DNA of 41,971 nt from JAJAZB01 sp964244295 (lineage in GTDB: Bacteria; Bacteroidota; Bacteroidia; Cytophagales; Spirosomataceae), in assembly GCA_964244295.1 (NCBI GenBank), contig CAXTIG010000052.1:1-41971 (forward strand). Direction: 5' to 3'. Position numbers and translations under genes: made by a program. Positions 34,858-41,875 of this stretch are shown piece after piece (position 1 is the first letter of the stretch; every line of letters begins with the position of its first letter). The notes beneath the pieces were generated by a model. That model saw only the letters and a program-made list of their open reading frames with translations. It was not told the DNA's origin and did not search any database.

Positions 34858-36249
34858 CTATTTTTTCCGTACTAAACTTGCTGTCATGTCGGCTTCGCAG
34901 ACCAACTGGCCGGCCACGTGGGCCGTGCCGTGCATTTTGGCGATGCCCCGTTTGATGGGGGTCTGGAGTTCACAGCGAAACACAACGGTGTCGCCGGGAC
35001 CGACGTTTTTGCGGAACCGGCAGTTTTCAATCACGGCCAGGTAGGGCCAGTAGTTTTCGGGATCGGGTACGCTGCTGAGCACCAGGATGCCGCCCGTCTG
35101 GGCCATCGCCTCGACCTGCATCACGCCCGGCATCACGGGATTGTTGGGAAAGTGGCCCATGAAATACGGCTCGTTCATAGTCACGTTTTTAACGCCGATC
35201 ACGCTGACTTCGTCCAGGTAGGTGATTTTGTCGATCATCTGGAAGGGGTAGCGGTGGGGCAGCAGGGCCGAAATCTGCTTGATGTCGAGCACCGGGGGCA
35301 CTTTGGGGTCGTAGGTCGGAACCCCGGCTTTTTGGGTGTCGAGCATCAGCTTTTTTATTTTTTTGGCAAAACCCACGTTAGCCGCGTGGCCGGGCCGGGC
35401 CGCCAGAATCTGGGCCTTCAGCGGGCGACCCACCAGGGCCAGATCGCCGACCATGTCGAGGAGTTTGTGCCGGGCGGGTTCGTTGGTGTAGTGCAGATCG
35501 ACGTTGTTGAGAATGCCCGCTTTTTCCACCCGCACGCGGGGTTTGCCGAGGAGTTCGGCCAGGTGGTCAAGTTCACCTTCTTCCACGTCGCGATCCACGA
35601 TCACGATGGCGTTGGAGAGGTCGCCGCCTTTGATGAGGTTGGCCTCGTGCAGGGCTTCAAGTTCGTGTAGAAAACAAAACGTGCGGCTCCGGGCGATTTC
35701 CTGCGAAAACAGACTGATGTCGTTGAGGGTGGCGTGCTGGCTGCTCAGGATTTTGGAGTTGTAATCCACCATCACCGTGAGTCGGTAGTCGTTGAGGGGC
35801 AGGGCGGCGATTTCCACGTCGCGCTCTTTTTCGCGGTAGCGCACCTCGGTGGGCACCTCGAAGTAGTTGCGCAGCACGTTCTGCTCTTCGAGGCCCGCCT
35901 CTTCGAGGGCCTCCACGAATTTCATCGACGAGCCGTCCATGATGGGCGGCTCCGGGCCGTCGAGTTGAATCAGCACATTGTCGAGTTGCAGCCCGACGAG
36001 GGCCGCCAGGGTATGCTCGACGGTGTTGACCCGTGCGCCGTTTTGTTCGATGGTGGTGCCGCGCGAAAGGTCAACGACGTTGTCGACATCGGCGTCCACC
36101 ACGGGTTGGCCCGGTAAATCGATTCGCTGGAATTTAAATCCGTGGTTGGGGGGGGCGGGCACGAAGGTCATCGTGGCCTGTACGCCCGTGTGCAATCCGA
36201 CGCCCGACAGTGAAACGGCCTTTGAAATGGTGTGTTGCTTGATGTTCAT
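34858..36249 (-). CDS. lpxC-fabZ: Bifunctional UDP-3-O-acyl-GlcNAc deacetylase / 3-hydroxyacyl-ACP dehydratase
   Basis: A 463-aa fusion typical of Bacteroidota. Residues about 1-305 are LpxC, the zinc-dependent committed step of lipid A synthesis, with SLSGVGLHTG (13-22), the zinc ligand His79 in NTVEHTLAALVG, the second zinc site HKLLDMVGDLALVG and the catalytic His in RPGHAANVGFAKK. Residues about 320-463 are FabZ, the dehydratase of fatty acid elongation, with LLPHRYPFQMID, MGHFPNNPVMPG and the active Glu in VMQVEAMAQTGG. I start it at the ATG at 36249 (MNIKQHTISK); a TTG one codon earlier is less likely. The fusion couples acyl-chain supply to lipid A flow. It is embedded between lpxD and lpxA. 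Confidence 0.96.
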   Translation of the reverse strand: MNIKQHTISKAVSLSGVGLHTGVQATMTFVPAPPNHGFKFQRIDLPGQPVVDADVDNVVDLSRGTTIEQNGARVNTVEHTLAALVGLQLDNVLIQLDGPEPPIMDGSSMKFVEALEEAGLEEQNVLRNYFEVPTEVRYREKERDVEIAALPLNDYRLTVMVDYNSKILSSQHATLNDISLFSQEIARSRTFCFLHELEALHEANLIKGGDLSNAIVIVDRDVEEGELDHLAELLGKPRVRVEKAGILNNVDLHYTNEPARHKLLDMVGDLALVGRPLKAQILAARPGHAANVGFAKKIKKLMLDTQKAGVPTYDPKVPPVLDIKQISALLPHRYPFQMIDKITYLDEVSVIGVKNVTMNEPYFMGHFPNNPVMPGVMQVEAMAQTGGILVLSSVPDPENYWPYLAVIENCRFRKNVGPGDTVVFRCELQTPIKRGIAKMHGTAHVAGQLVCEADMTASLVRKK

Positions 36250-36361
36250 CAAAAAGAAGGGCTGGGTTGGGTTTAGAAGTTTTTCGTTTTTGTGTTTGAG
36301 CGTTCTTTTTCAACGCGTTTGCAAAACCAAAAAACTTAAAAACGCTGGAACGCGCCCATGA

Positions 36362-37438
36362 TTAGGGAAGCGACTCTGGTTCACCGGCGGGCAAAGTTAG
36401 GGCTTTTACTTCTTTTTCGATTTCTCCGACGCGTTTGGTCAGTTGGGGAAAAACCAGCGGAAGCTGGCGGAGAATGGCCCGGGAACGGAGGTAGTCGGTA
36501 TTTTCGGTGGCTGGATTACCCCCCAGCACGAGACCCTCCTTTCGGAAGGACTTTGAAACCCCGGTTTTGGCGGTGACGATGGTGCGGTTAGGAATGCTGA
36601 TGTGTCCGGTCACCCCCACCTGTCCGCCAATCTGGCAATACTCACCAATTTTGGCCGATCCCGATACGCCGGTTTGGGCGGCGATGACGGTGTGTTTGCC
36701 AATCTCGACGTTGTGCCCGATCTGAATGAGGTTGTCGAGTTTCACACCCTGGCGAATGAGGGTACTGCCCATGGTGGCGCAGTCGATGGTGGTGTTGGAA
36801 CCGACGCTGACGTCGTCTTCGAGCACGACGTTGCCCAGTTGCGGAATGGCCCGGTAACTGCCGTCGGGCTGGGGGGCAAAGCCAAACCCATCGGAGCCGA
36901 TGACAGCATTGGGGTAGAGGGTGCAACGCGCCCCAACGACGCAGTTATCGTAGATTTTCACCCCGGCGTGAATCACCGTGTTGTCGCCGATGCGCACGTT
37001 GTCGCCCACGTAAGCCTGGGGATGAATCTTGACGTTTACGCCAATCCGGCAGTTTTTACCAATCACCGAAAACACGCCCCGGTAAATGCCGACGCCGACG
37101 TCGGTGCCTTCGCCGATGAACGAAGGGATTTCCACGCCAACTTTACTAAATTTTAGTGCCTTGTCGTACTCTTCGAGCAGCCGGGAAAAGGCCGAGTAGG
37201 CATCATCGACCCGGATTAGCGTCGGCAGAATGGCTTTCCTGGCCTCGAAGGTTCGCCCCACAATGACCGCCGAGGCCGCCGTGGAGTAAAGAAACTGCTC
37301 GTATTTCAGGTTGGAAAGAAAACAAAGGGCGCCCTCGGTACCTTCTTCAATTTTCGCCAACTGGTTGATGCGGCGGGAGGCGTCTCCCTCAACGTCGCCG
37401 CCCAGCAACTGGGCGATTTGGGCCACGGTAAATTCCAT
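36362..37438 (-). CDS. lpxD: UDP-3-O-(3-hydroxyacyl)glucosamine N-acyltransferase
   Basis: A 358-aa enzyme for the third lipid A step: N-acylation of UDP-3-O-acylglucosamine. An N-terminal uridine-binding domain (residues 1-110, MEFTVAQIAQLLGGDVEGDA, EGALCFLSNLKYEQFL) precedes the left-handed beta-helix of hexapeptide repeats. The catalytic His is in LIQIGHNVEIGKHTVIAAQ. The C-terminal helix has DYLRSRAILRQLPLVFPQ. The frame remains open for 77 codons upstream, but the ATG at 37438 gives the N-terminus normal for LpxD. It follows the HD-domain gene by 98 bp. Confidence 0.95.
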   Translation of the reverse strand: MEFTVAQIAQLLGGDVEGDASRRINQLAKIEEGTEGALCFLSNLKYEQFLYSTAASAVIVGRTFEARKAILPTLIRVDDAYSAFSRLLEEYDKALKFSKVGVEIPSFIGEGTDVGVGIYRGVFSVIGKNCRIGVNVKIHPQAYVGDNVRIGDNTVIHAGVKIYDNCVVGARCTLYPNAVIGSDGFGFAPQPDGSYRAIPQLGNVVLEDDVSVGSNTTIDCATMGSTLIRQGVKLDNLIQIGHNVEIGKHTVIAAQTGVSGSAKIGEYCQIGGQVGVTGHISIPNRTIVTAKTGVSKSFRKEGLVLGGNPATENTDYLRSRAILRQLPLVFPQLTKRVGEIEKEVKALTLPAGEPESLP

Positions 37439-37536
37439 AGATCTGGGCTGCGGCTGAGTGCCAAGGGGCTGGGGGTGTTGCGTTCCCGGCGCGGTCAACC
37501 TTCGGATAATCCAACAAAACGGCAGGGTCGGGGCCG

Positions 37537-38772
37537 TCAAAGTTGCAAATATACTGTTTTGGCCCAACACACGTAGTATTTGCGCACAATCTTGCTCAGG
37601 GCCTGAATGGTGGGCAAATCCGAGGCCTCGCCGATGTCGACCACGCGCTGATCTTTGGTCAAAATGCAAATGTTCTGGCGGTTGCTGACGTAGGCCGCGT
37701 TGGTGGTGCTGCCTTCCACGAGCAGGTAAGGGAGGTCGGTTTCGGTCACGCCCGGCTGCCCGCGCAGGTCGCGCCGGAGCAAGTTGATCACGGAAGTTTC
37801 AATCGGCTGGTTGGAAAGCGTGATTTTAAACAGTTTTCGTTCGAGGAGCATCCGACTCAGGCTGCGCAGGATGCGGTCGGGGTGGTGCGCCCATTGCTTC
37901 ACGGCTCCCCAGAGGTCGTAGTCGTCGAGTTGGGTGAACGCCTCCAGAATCTGCGGATCATCGCGAAATTCGTCGAGGGTCACTTCACCGTGTAGAAACA
38001 AGTCGAGGGCGGGGGTGGCGTACACCTGCGTGCCGCCCCGGCAGAGTTCGCGCGCGCGCCGGATAATTTGCACCATCATCGTCTCGGCGCAGATGCTGGT
38101 CTTGTGCAAATAAACCTGCCAGTACATCAGCCGCCGGGAAGTCAGGAAGTTTTCGATGCTGTACATTCCTTTTTGCTCAACAACCAGTTGATTGTCAAAC
38201 ACGTCCATCATTTTAATGATGCGCTCGGAGCCGATACTGCCTTCGGTCACGCCCGTGAAAAAACAGTCGCGGTTGAGGTAATCGAGGCGGTCGATGTCGA
38301 GCTGACTGGAAATCAACTGGTGGAAAAACCTCCGCTCGTATTGCCCCGCAAACATCTGGATGGCCAGCGTGAGTGCCCCACCGAATTCGCGGTTGAGGGC
38401 TTCCATGAGCAGCAGCGAGATGTTTTCGTGGGGGACATGATCGAACAACGTATGTTCGAGTACGTGCGAAAAGGGGCCGTGGCCTACATCATGAAGCAGA
38501 ATGGCAATTTGGGCGGCCTGGCATTCGTCGTCGGAAATGGCGTGGCCTTTACTTTTCAGACTGGCAATCACCTCGCCCATCAGGTGCATCGCTCCCAGGG
38601 CGTGGTGAAAGCGGGTGTGCAGCGCCCCTGGGTACACATATTCGGCCATGCCGAGTTGCTTGATCCGCCGCAGCCGCTGAAAGGTGGGGTGTTCGATGAG
38701 GTCGAACAGCAACTCGTTGGGGATGGTGACGAAGCCGTAAACCGGGTCGTTGATGACTTTTTTTTTGTTCAA
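37537..38772 (-). CDS. HD-domain phosphohydrolase (COG1078-type)
   Basis: A 411-aa protein of the HD superfamily related to dNTP triphosphohydrolases. Metal ligands are visible in HTRFHHALGAMHLMGEV (His), the HD pair in AAQIAILLHDVGHGPFSHVL and the final Asp in SQLDIDRLDYLNRD. I use the TTG at 38772 as the start, which gives MNKKKVINDPVYGF, the N-terminus usual for this family in Bacteroidota. A TTG seven codons earlier would sit on the promoter element at 38791-38798. It is the first gene of the run leading into lpxD, lpxC-fabZ and lpxA, an arrangement common in the phylum, but no direct role in lipid A synthesis is known to me. The substrate is uncertain. Confidence 0.88.
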   Translation of the reverse strand: MNKKKVINDPVYGFVTIPNELLFDLIEHPTFQRLRRIKQLGMAEYVYPGALHTRFHHALGAMHLMGEVIASLKSKGHAISDDECQAAQIAILLHDVGHGPFSHVLEHTLFDHVPHENISLLLMEALNREFGGALTLAIQMFAGQYERRFFHQLISSQLDIDRLDYLNRDCFFTGVTEGSIGSERIIKMMDVFDNQLVVEQKGMYSIENFLTSRRLMYWQVYLHKTSICAETMMVQIIRRARELCRGGTQVYATPALDLFLHGEVTLDEFRDDPQILEAFTQLDDYDLWGAVKQWAHHPDRILRSLSRMLLERKLFKITLSNQPIETSVINLLRRDLRGQPGVTETDLPYLLVEGSTTNAAYVSNRQNICILTKDQRVVDIGEASDLPTIQALSKIVRKYYVCWAKTVYLQL

Positions 38773-38790
38773 GGCAGCGGCTGTTTTCGC

Positions 38791-38798
38791 CAAAAGTA
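38791..38798 (-). promoter_or_regulatory. -7 promoter element of the HD-lpx gene run
   Basis: CAAAAGTA on the plus strand reads TACTTTTG on the minus strand, an exact TAnnTTTG. Transcription would start near 38784, giving a leader of roughly 12 nt before the TTG start at 38772. No clear -33 TTTG is present upstream; a palindromic repeat (38806-38882) occupies that position. Confidence 0.55.
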
Positions 38799-38805
38799 CG
38801 GTTGA

Positions 38806-38882
38806 AGTTTGAGGGTTTGAATGGTTTGAAAGTATGAAAGTAAAAATCCATCAAACCTTCAAACCATTCAAACCCTCAAACT
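38806..38882. repeat. Perfect 25-bp palindrome of 9-nt TTTGAATGG-like units
   Basis: 38806-38830 and 38858-38882 are perfect reverse complements over 25 bp with a 27-nt loop. The arm is made of roughly 9-nt units (GTTTGAGGG, TTTGAATGG, TTTGAAAGT). It lies just after the stop of the Spy-like gene and just upstream of the HD-lpx promoter, so it may end transcription of the former. Confidence 0.8.
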
Positions 38883-38885
38883 GCC

Positions 38886-39248
38886 TCACCGCTGCCGGTT
38901 ACGCATCCGGCTCTGCTGTTCTTCGCGGAGTTTTTCGTAGGCCGTCCACTGCTCGGCGGTCAGGATGGGCTTCAGTTTTTCCTCGAACGACTTCTGCATT
39001 TCCTGCATTTTCTCCCGGTCGGGGCGGCCTCCGGCGCTGGCGCGGAGTTCCTGCATCTGTTTGGCGCGGTCGAGGTTGAGGGCGTAGATTTTCTCTTCCT
39101 GGGTCTTGTCGAGTTTGACGGCCTCGTTCAATTGGGCCGTCTGGCGCTGAGCGCGCTCTTCGGGGGTGGCATTGGCTCCACCTCCTTGGGCGAAGGTGGT
39201 ACCGACGGCAAAAAGTACGGCAATGCTGAAACTAAGGAGCTTTTTCAT
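38886..39248 (-). CDS. Spy/CpxP-like small periplasmic helical protein
   Basis: A 120-aa exported protein. A signal peptide (MKKLLSFSIAVLFAVGTTFAQ) precedes a charged, all-helical region with the pattern TPEERAQRQTAQLNEAVKLD, KTQEEKIYALNLDRAKQMQE and LKPILTAEQWTAYEKLREEQ, much like the LTxeQ-type motifs of Spy/CpxP family chaperones. Similar small Bacteroidota proteins are annotated as DUF4890 or Spy-like. It may bind unfolded periplasmic or outer-membrane proteins or metals, but no activity is proven by the sequence. It is a single gene, ended by the palindrome at 38806-38882. Confidence 0.75.
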   Translation of the reverse strand: MKKLLSFSIAVLFAVGTTFAQGGGANATPEERAQRQTAQLNEAVKLDKTQEEKIYALNLDRAKQMQELRASAGGRPDREKMQEMQKSFEEKLKPILTAEQWTAYEKLREEQQSRMRNRQR

Positions 39249-39311
39249 GCTGAAAAAACGGGGGTTTGTGTGGGACTAAGAACGCGTTTTGGGGTCAGAG
39301 TTTAACCGATC

Positions 39312-39343
39312 ATTGACCAAATGGCGATAAAGCCGTAAACTTG
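39312..39343 (+). promoter_or_regulatory. Candidate promoter of the tRNA gene
   Basis: ATTG at 39312-39315 is followed after 20 nt by TAAACTTG at 39336-39343, one mismatch from TAnnTTTG. Transcription would begin near 39350, about 28 nt upstream of the mature tRNA 5' end. Confidence 0.55.
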
Positions 39344-39377
39344 CGGGATGATTCGGCGTTGTTTAGCGTCGAAGCCT

Positions 39378-39450
39378 GGGCCCTTAGCACAGTGGTTAGT
39401 GCAGTTGACTCATAATCAATTGGTCGCTGGTTCGAACCCAGCAGGGCCCA
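39378..39450 (+). tRNA. tRNA with CAU anticodon, probably tRNA-Ile2
   Basis: A full cloverleaf is visible over 73 nt. The acceptor stem pairs GGGCCCT (39378-39384) with AGGGCCC (39443-39449), with discriminator A. The D stem is GCAC/GTGC. The anticodon stem is GTTGA/TCAAT around the loop CTCATAA with anticodon CAT at 39411-39413. The T arm is GCTGG-TTCGAAC-CCAGC. CCA is not encoded. The G1-C72 pair excludes initiator tRNA. The body, especially TTGGTCGCTGGTTC and the D-arm CAGTGGTTAG, is much closer to E. coli tRNA-Ile2 than to elongator tRNA-Met as I remember them, so the anticodon C is likely modified to lysidine. Elongator Met is the alternative. Confidence 0.85.
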
Positions 39451-39497
39451 CTTGATAATTAGTCAGTTATGTCCTAAAAAACATGGCTGGCTTTTTT

Positions 39498-39520
39498 ATT
39501 TGCATACAATTTGCATACAA
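39498..39520 (+). repeat. Overlapping 12-bp direct repeats ATTTGCATACAA
   Basis: ATTTGCATACAA occurs at 39498-39509 and again at 39509-39520, sharing one base, so the period is 11 bp. It lies 48 bp after the tRNA end. The position and near helical-turn spacing fit arm- or core-type sites of a tyrosine recombinase at an attachment site (inference). Confidence 0.65.
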
Positions 39521-39643
39521 AAACTTCATTTTTCTACCTCGGTAAATTTTTGGAGGCAAAGGGGATTCGAGGAAAAATCAGTATCCCGGTGATATGAGTA
39601 TTTGAAGAACGTGCGGTATTGAGGACGAATTTTTGGCGGGTGG

Positions 39644-39673
39644 GTGCGCCAACATGCGCCAAAGTGCGCCAGC
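39644..39673 (+). promoter_or_regulatory. Three 10-bp-phased TGCGCCA boxes upstream of the HTH gene
   Basis: TGCGCCA occurs at 39645-39651, 39655-39661 and 39665-39671, exactly 10 bp apart, within units RTGCGCCARM. All copies face the same side of the helix and end 63 bp before the HTH gene start. They are a good candidate for cooperative binding by the HTH/excisionase-like protein or by a replication protein (inference). Confidence 0.6.
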
Positions 39674-39735
39674 AGGTTTTGGGGTTGGTAAATCTTTACA
39701 CCGAGGTTTACAACTAACAACGCCTCTCTCCAAAA

Positions 39736-40101
39736 ATGAGTAATTCCCCCCAAGCCGCGTATTCCGCTCTTCTCGAATCCATCCGATCCATTGTCCGAGA
39801 AGAGGTGGACGAAATTCAACGAGCCTCTCAGGCTAAAAATACTAATAAGCTTCCACTACCCAACCGGATCGGCGGGGTAGCCTTAGCCATAGAAGTAACG
39901 GGTCTGGCTAAACAGACAGTTTACAATCTGGCCCATCAAGGGACGATTCCGCATTACAAACCGTTCGGAAAATTGGTTTTTCATGAAGAGGAACTCCGCG
40001 AGTGGATGCTCACCAATCGGCGGGGCACTCCCGATGAACGCATTAGTGCCGCCCACCAGCACGTAGTTCGTTCGAAACCGAAGAAGGGAGGTGCGCGATG
40101 A
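39736..40101 (+). CDS. Excisionase-like helix-turn-helix protein
   Basis: A 121-aa small DNA-binding protein. The middle (residues about 47-93) reads LAIEVTGLAKQTVYNLAHQG, TIPHYKPFGKLVFHEEEL and REWMLTNRR, the winged HTH_17 pattern found in excisionases and element-encoded MerR-like regulators. The N-terminal 40 residues form a charged helix (IRSIVREEVDEIQRA), and the C-terminal tail is basic (RSKPKKGGAR). In integrated elements such proteins often act as recombination directionality factors or repress the leftward promoter. Its stop overlaps the next gene's ATG by 4 bp (ATGA), and the next gene has a strong Shine-Dalgarno sequence within this gene's end. It is the first gene after the tRNA. 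Confidence 0.78.
   Translation: MSNSPQAAYSALLESIRSIVREEVDEIQRASQAKNTNKLPLPNRIGGVALAIEVTGLAKQTVYNLAHQGTIPHYKPFGKLVFHEEELREWMLTNRRGTPDERISAAHQHVVRSKPKKGGAR
40086..40092 (+). promoter_or_regulatory. Strong Shine-Dalgarno sequence for the second element gene
   Basis: GGGAGGT lies 5 nt before the ATG at 40098. Most genes in this window lack a recognisable Shine-Dalgarno, as is usual for Bacteroidota, so this ribosome-binding site stands out and suggests either foreign origin or a need for efficient re-initiation after the overlapping stop. Confidence 0.5.
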
Positions 40102-40406
40102 CCACATCCAATGCTATCAGTCGACTGAGAGTATGTTACGAGCAGCAGCTTCGGGCTGTGGAGTGGTACGCCAGAAGCGCCCAAGTTGATCGTGAAAAGC
40201 TGCGTCTTAAAAACGAATTTCTACGCAATCTGTGCGAAGTGATCGACGGGCTGGAGTCAAACCGCGACTTGCTGCCAGCCGATGAAATTCGGAGTGAAAT
40301 TGAACTCATGTTGAGGAAAGACCCTGAGTTGGAGGCAATTCAAATCAATCTGATCCGGAAGGGGCAAGGACAACGGATGGGCAGTCTAAAATTTGATCTG
40401 CGCTAA
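40098..40406 (+). CDS. Small helical protein of unknown function
   Basis: A 102-aa charged protein with no recognised domain. It is predicted mostly helical: residues about 5-50 (RLRVCYEQQLRAVEWYARSA, REKLRLKNEFLRNLCEVIDG) could form a coiled-coil and residues about 60-90 form a second acidic helix (DEIRSEIELMLRKDPELEAI). The tail is basic. It overlaps the HTH gene by 4 bp and stops 4 bp before the start of the DUF3987 gene, so all three are one transcript. It may assist the product of the next gene, but this is inferred only from the order. Confidence 0.7.
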   Translation: MTTSNAISRLRVCYEQQLRAVEWYARSAQVDREKLRLKNEFLRNLCEVIDGLESNRDLLPADEIRSEIELMLRKDPELEAIQINLIRKGQGQRMGSLKFDLR

Positions 40407-40410
40407 TTCC

Positions 40411-41805
40411 ATGAGCTTCAAACCCGTTGTAGCCTGGAACGATACATCCAGTTTAGGCCACAAGCCAAATCGTACTGCGTTGCAGGAAGACCCGGTTATG
40501 GAATTTGTATCCGAGTCACCGACTTTCCCGACCTCCGTCTACCAGGATTTACCAATGCTGTTGCAATTGGGAGTCGATGCATTTGCCTCCGCCCGCGAAC
40601 GTGACGCATTTTTGCTCTCCTCGTTAGGGGTATTGAGTGGCTGCTTTCCAACCGTAAAGGGAATTTACGACGGGCGCAGCGTTGGTGGCAATCTGTTTGT
40701 ACTCGTGGTTGCCCCACCTGCAAGCGGGAAAGGATGCCTGACCTTTGCCCGCCAGTTAGCGGATGCCTACCATCGGAGCCGGATTGAAACGAGTTTGCAC
40801 CAACAGCAACTCTATCAAATGGCCGAACAAGAGGCTCGTCGGAACAAGGATACCAATTATGTCCAGGAACCGGTGCCACCTTACCAAACCGTTTTTCTGC
40901 CCGGTAATAGTTCAGCAGCGTCGCTGATCAAAAACCTGTCCGAGAACGGGGAATGGGGAATCATCTGCGAAACCGAAGCGGATACCCTTTCGGGGGCATT
41001 GGCCCAGGATTGGGGCAACTTCTCCGACTTACTTCGTAAAGCGTTCCACCACGAAAGCACGAGTTACGCCCGCAAAACCGGTGAACGGTACGAGATCAAG
41101 CGACCCGCACTCTCCGTCGTATTGTCGGGGACACCCAGTCAGGTGCGGAGCCTCATTCCCAACGCGGAGAATGGCTTGTTCAGCCGGTTCTTGTTTTACA
41201 CCTACCACATCGAGGCGGTTTGGCGGGACGTGTCGTCCAGTCAATTAAAGATACCACTGGATGAACACTTTGAAGAGTTATCCCGGTACGTTTTCGACGT
41301 TGCGCAGTGGTTTGAGGGCCAATCCATTCGGTTTGACCTGCAACCCGATCAGTGGAGTCGATTCAACAGAACCATGAAAACTTGGCTAACGAAGCAGGTG
41401 GCAGTGGAAGGTAATGAAGCGACCAGTACCCTATTTCGACTTGGTGTGAGCGCATACCGAATTGCGTTGATTCTGTCGCTGCTGCGTACCTACCAGCAAA
41501 ATCAGTATCCACAAACGGTTTTGTGTACGGAAACTGATTTCAAGACGGCCCTGTCGCTTGCGGAGGTATTACTTGAACACGCGCTCCGAGTTGCCGAAAC
41601 ATTTCCCCGCACCACAGATGCCCCGACCCCGGCTTTGCAGGCAAAGTTCCTGCATACCCTACCTAACCAGTTCCAGCGGGCCGATGCGGATCGAGTGGGT
41701 TTCGGCTTAGAGATGAGCAAAAGAAATGTCACCAATTACCTCCAACGCCTCCAGAAATTGGGGCAACTCAGCAAACTTAAGCACGGTCATTACATCAAAA
41801 CCTGA
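40411..41805 (+). CDS. DUF3987-type P-loop protein (primase/helicase-like, mobile-element replication)
   Basis: A 464-aa protein of the DUF3987 group found in phage, satellite and integrated-element replication modules. Walker A is APPASGKG (residues 101-108, VLVVAPPASGKGCLTFARQL). A Walker B-like acidic strand follows (WGIICETEADTL), then ESTSYARKTGERYEIKRPAL and LSVVLSGTPSQVRSLIPNAE with a sensor-type Ser/Thr, and NGLFSRFLFYTY, an arginine-bearing segment. The C-terminus ends in a short winged-helix-like stretch (MSKRNVTNYLQRLQKLGQLS). An N-terminal primase domain is missing, so the protein may work with a separate primase or only as an ATPase. The reading frame opens at a TTG at 40393 but the ATG at 40411 is the better start. 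A perfect palindrome follows its stop. Confidence 0.8.
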   Translation: MSFKPVVAWNDTSSLGHKPNRTALQEDPVMEFVSESPTFPTSVYQDLPMLLQLGVDAFASARERDAFLLSSLGVLSGCFPTVKGIYDGRSVGGNLFVLVVAPPASGKGCLTFARQLADAYHRSRIETSLHQQQLYQMAEQEARRNKDTNYVQEPVPPYQTVFLPGNSSAASLIKNLSENGEWGIICETEADTLSGALAQDWGNFSDLLRKAFHHESTSYARKTGERYEIKRPALSVVLSGTPSQVRSLIPNAENGLFSRFLFYTYHIEAVWRDVSSSQLKIPLDEHFEELSRYVFDVAQWFEGQSIRFDLQPDQWSRFNRTMKTWLTKQVAVEGNEATSTLFRLGVSAYRIALILSLLRTYQQNQYPQTVLCTETDFKTALSLAEVLLEHALRVAETFPRTTDAPTPALQAKFLHTLPNQFQRADADRVGFGLEMSKRNVTNYLQRLQKLGQLSKLKHGHYIKT

Positions 41806-41810
41806 TCGAC

Positions 41811-41875
41811 TTGCCATTTGCCATTTCTGCCATTTGCTCATCCTACTCCGAAATGGCAAATGGCAGAAATGGCAA
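41811..41875. repeat. Perfect 20-bp palindrome built from GCCATTT units after the DUF3987 gene
   Basis: 41818-41837 and 41856-41875 are perfect reverse complements over 20 bp with an 18-nt loop. The left arm is preceded by another TTGCCATTT, so GCCATTT occurs three times in 41813-41835, and the right arm has three copies of AATGGCA or its variants. It starts 5 bp after the DUF3987 stop. No T-run follows, so it could be a terminator, or an iteron-like origin or transfer site of the element (inference). Confidence 0.65.

Larger units (their letters stand above)
39451..39735. other. Left junction of a tRNA-linked element, non-coding
   Basis: This 285-bp stretch between the tRNA and the first accessory gene is more AT-rich than the chromosome to its left. 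It contains the overlapping direct repeats at 39498-39520 and the three phased TGCGCCA boxes at 39644-39673. Just after the tRNA an A6/T6 pair (AAAAAACATGGCTGGCTTTTTT, 39476-39497 region) could be a weak terminator. No coding region is convincing. The tRNA 3' part is the expected integrase target, but the second att copy lies outside the window. Confidence 0.5.

Noticed and set aside
37439..37669. 77-codon N-terminal extension of lpxD
   Set aside because: The extension overlaps the HD-domain gene and has no LpxD similarity; MEFTVAQIAQLL at 37438 is the family start.
39378..39450. Initiator tRNA-Met
   Set aside because: Position 1-72 is a G-C pair and the anticodon stem lacks the three G-C pairs of initiators.
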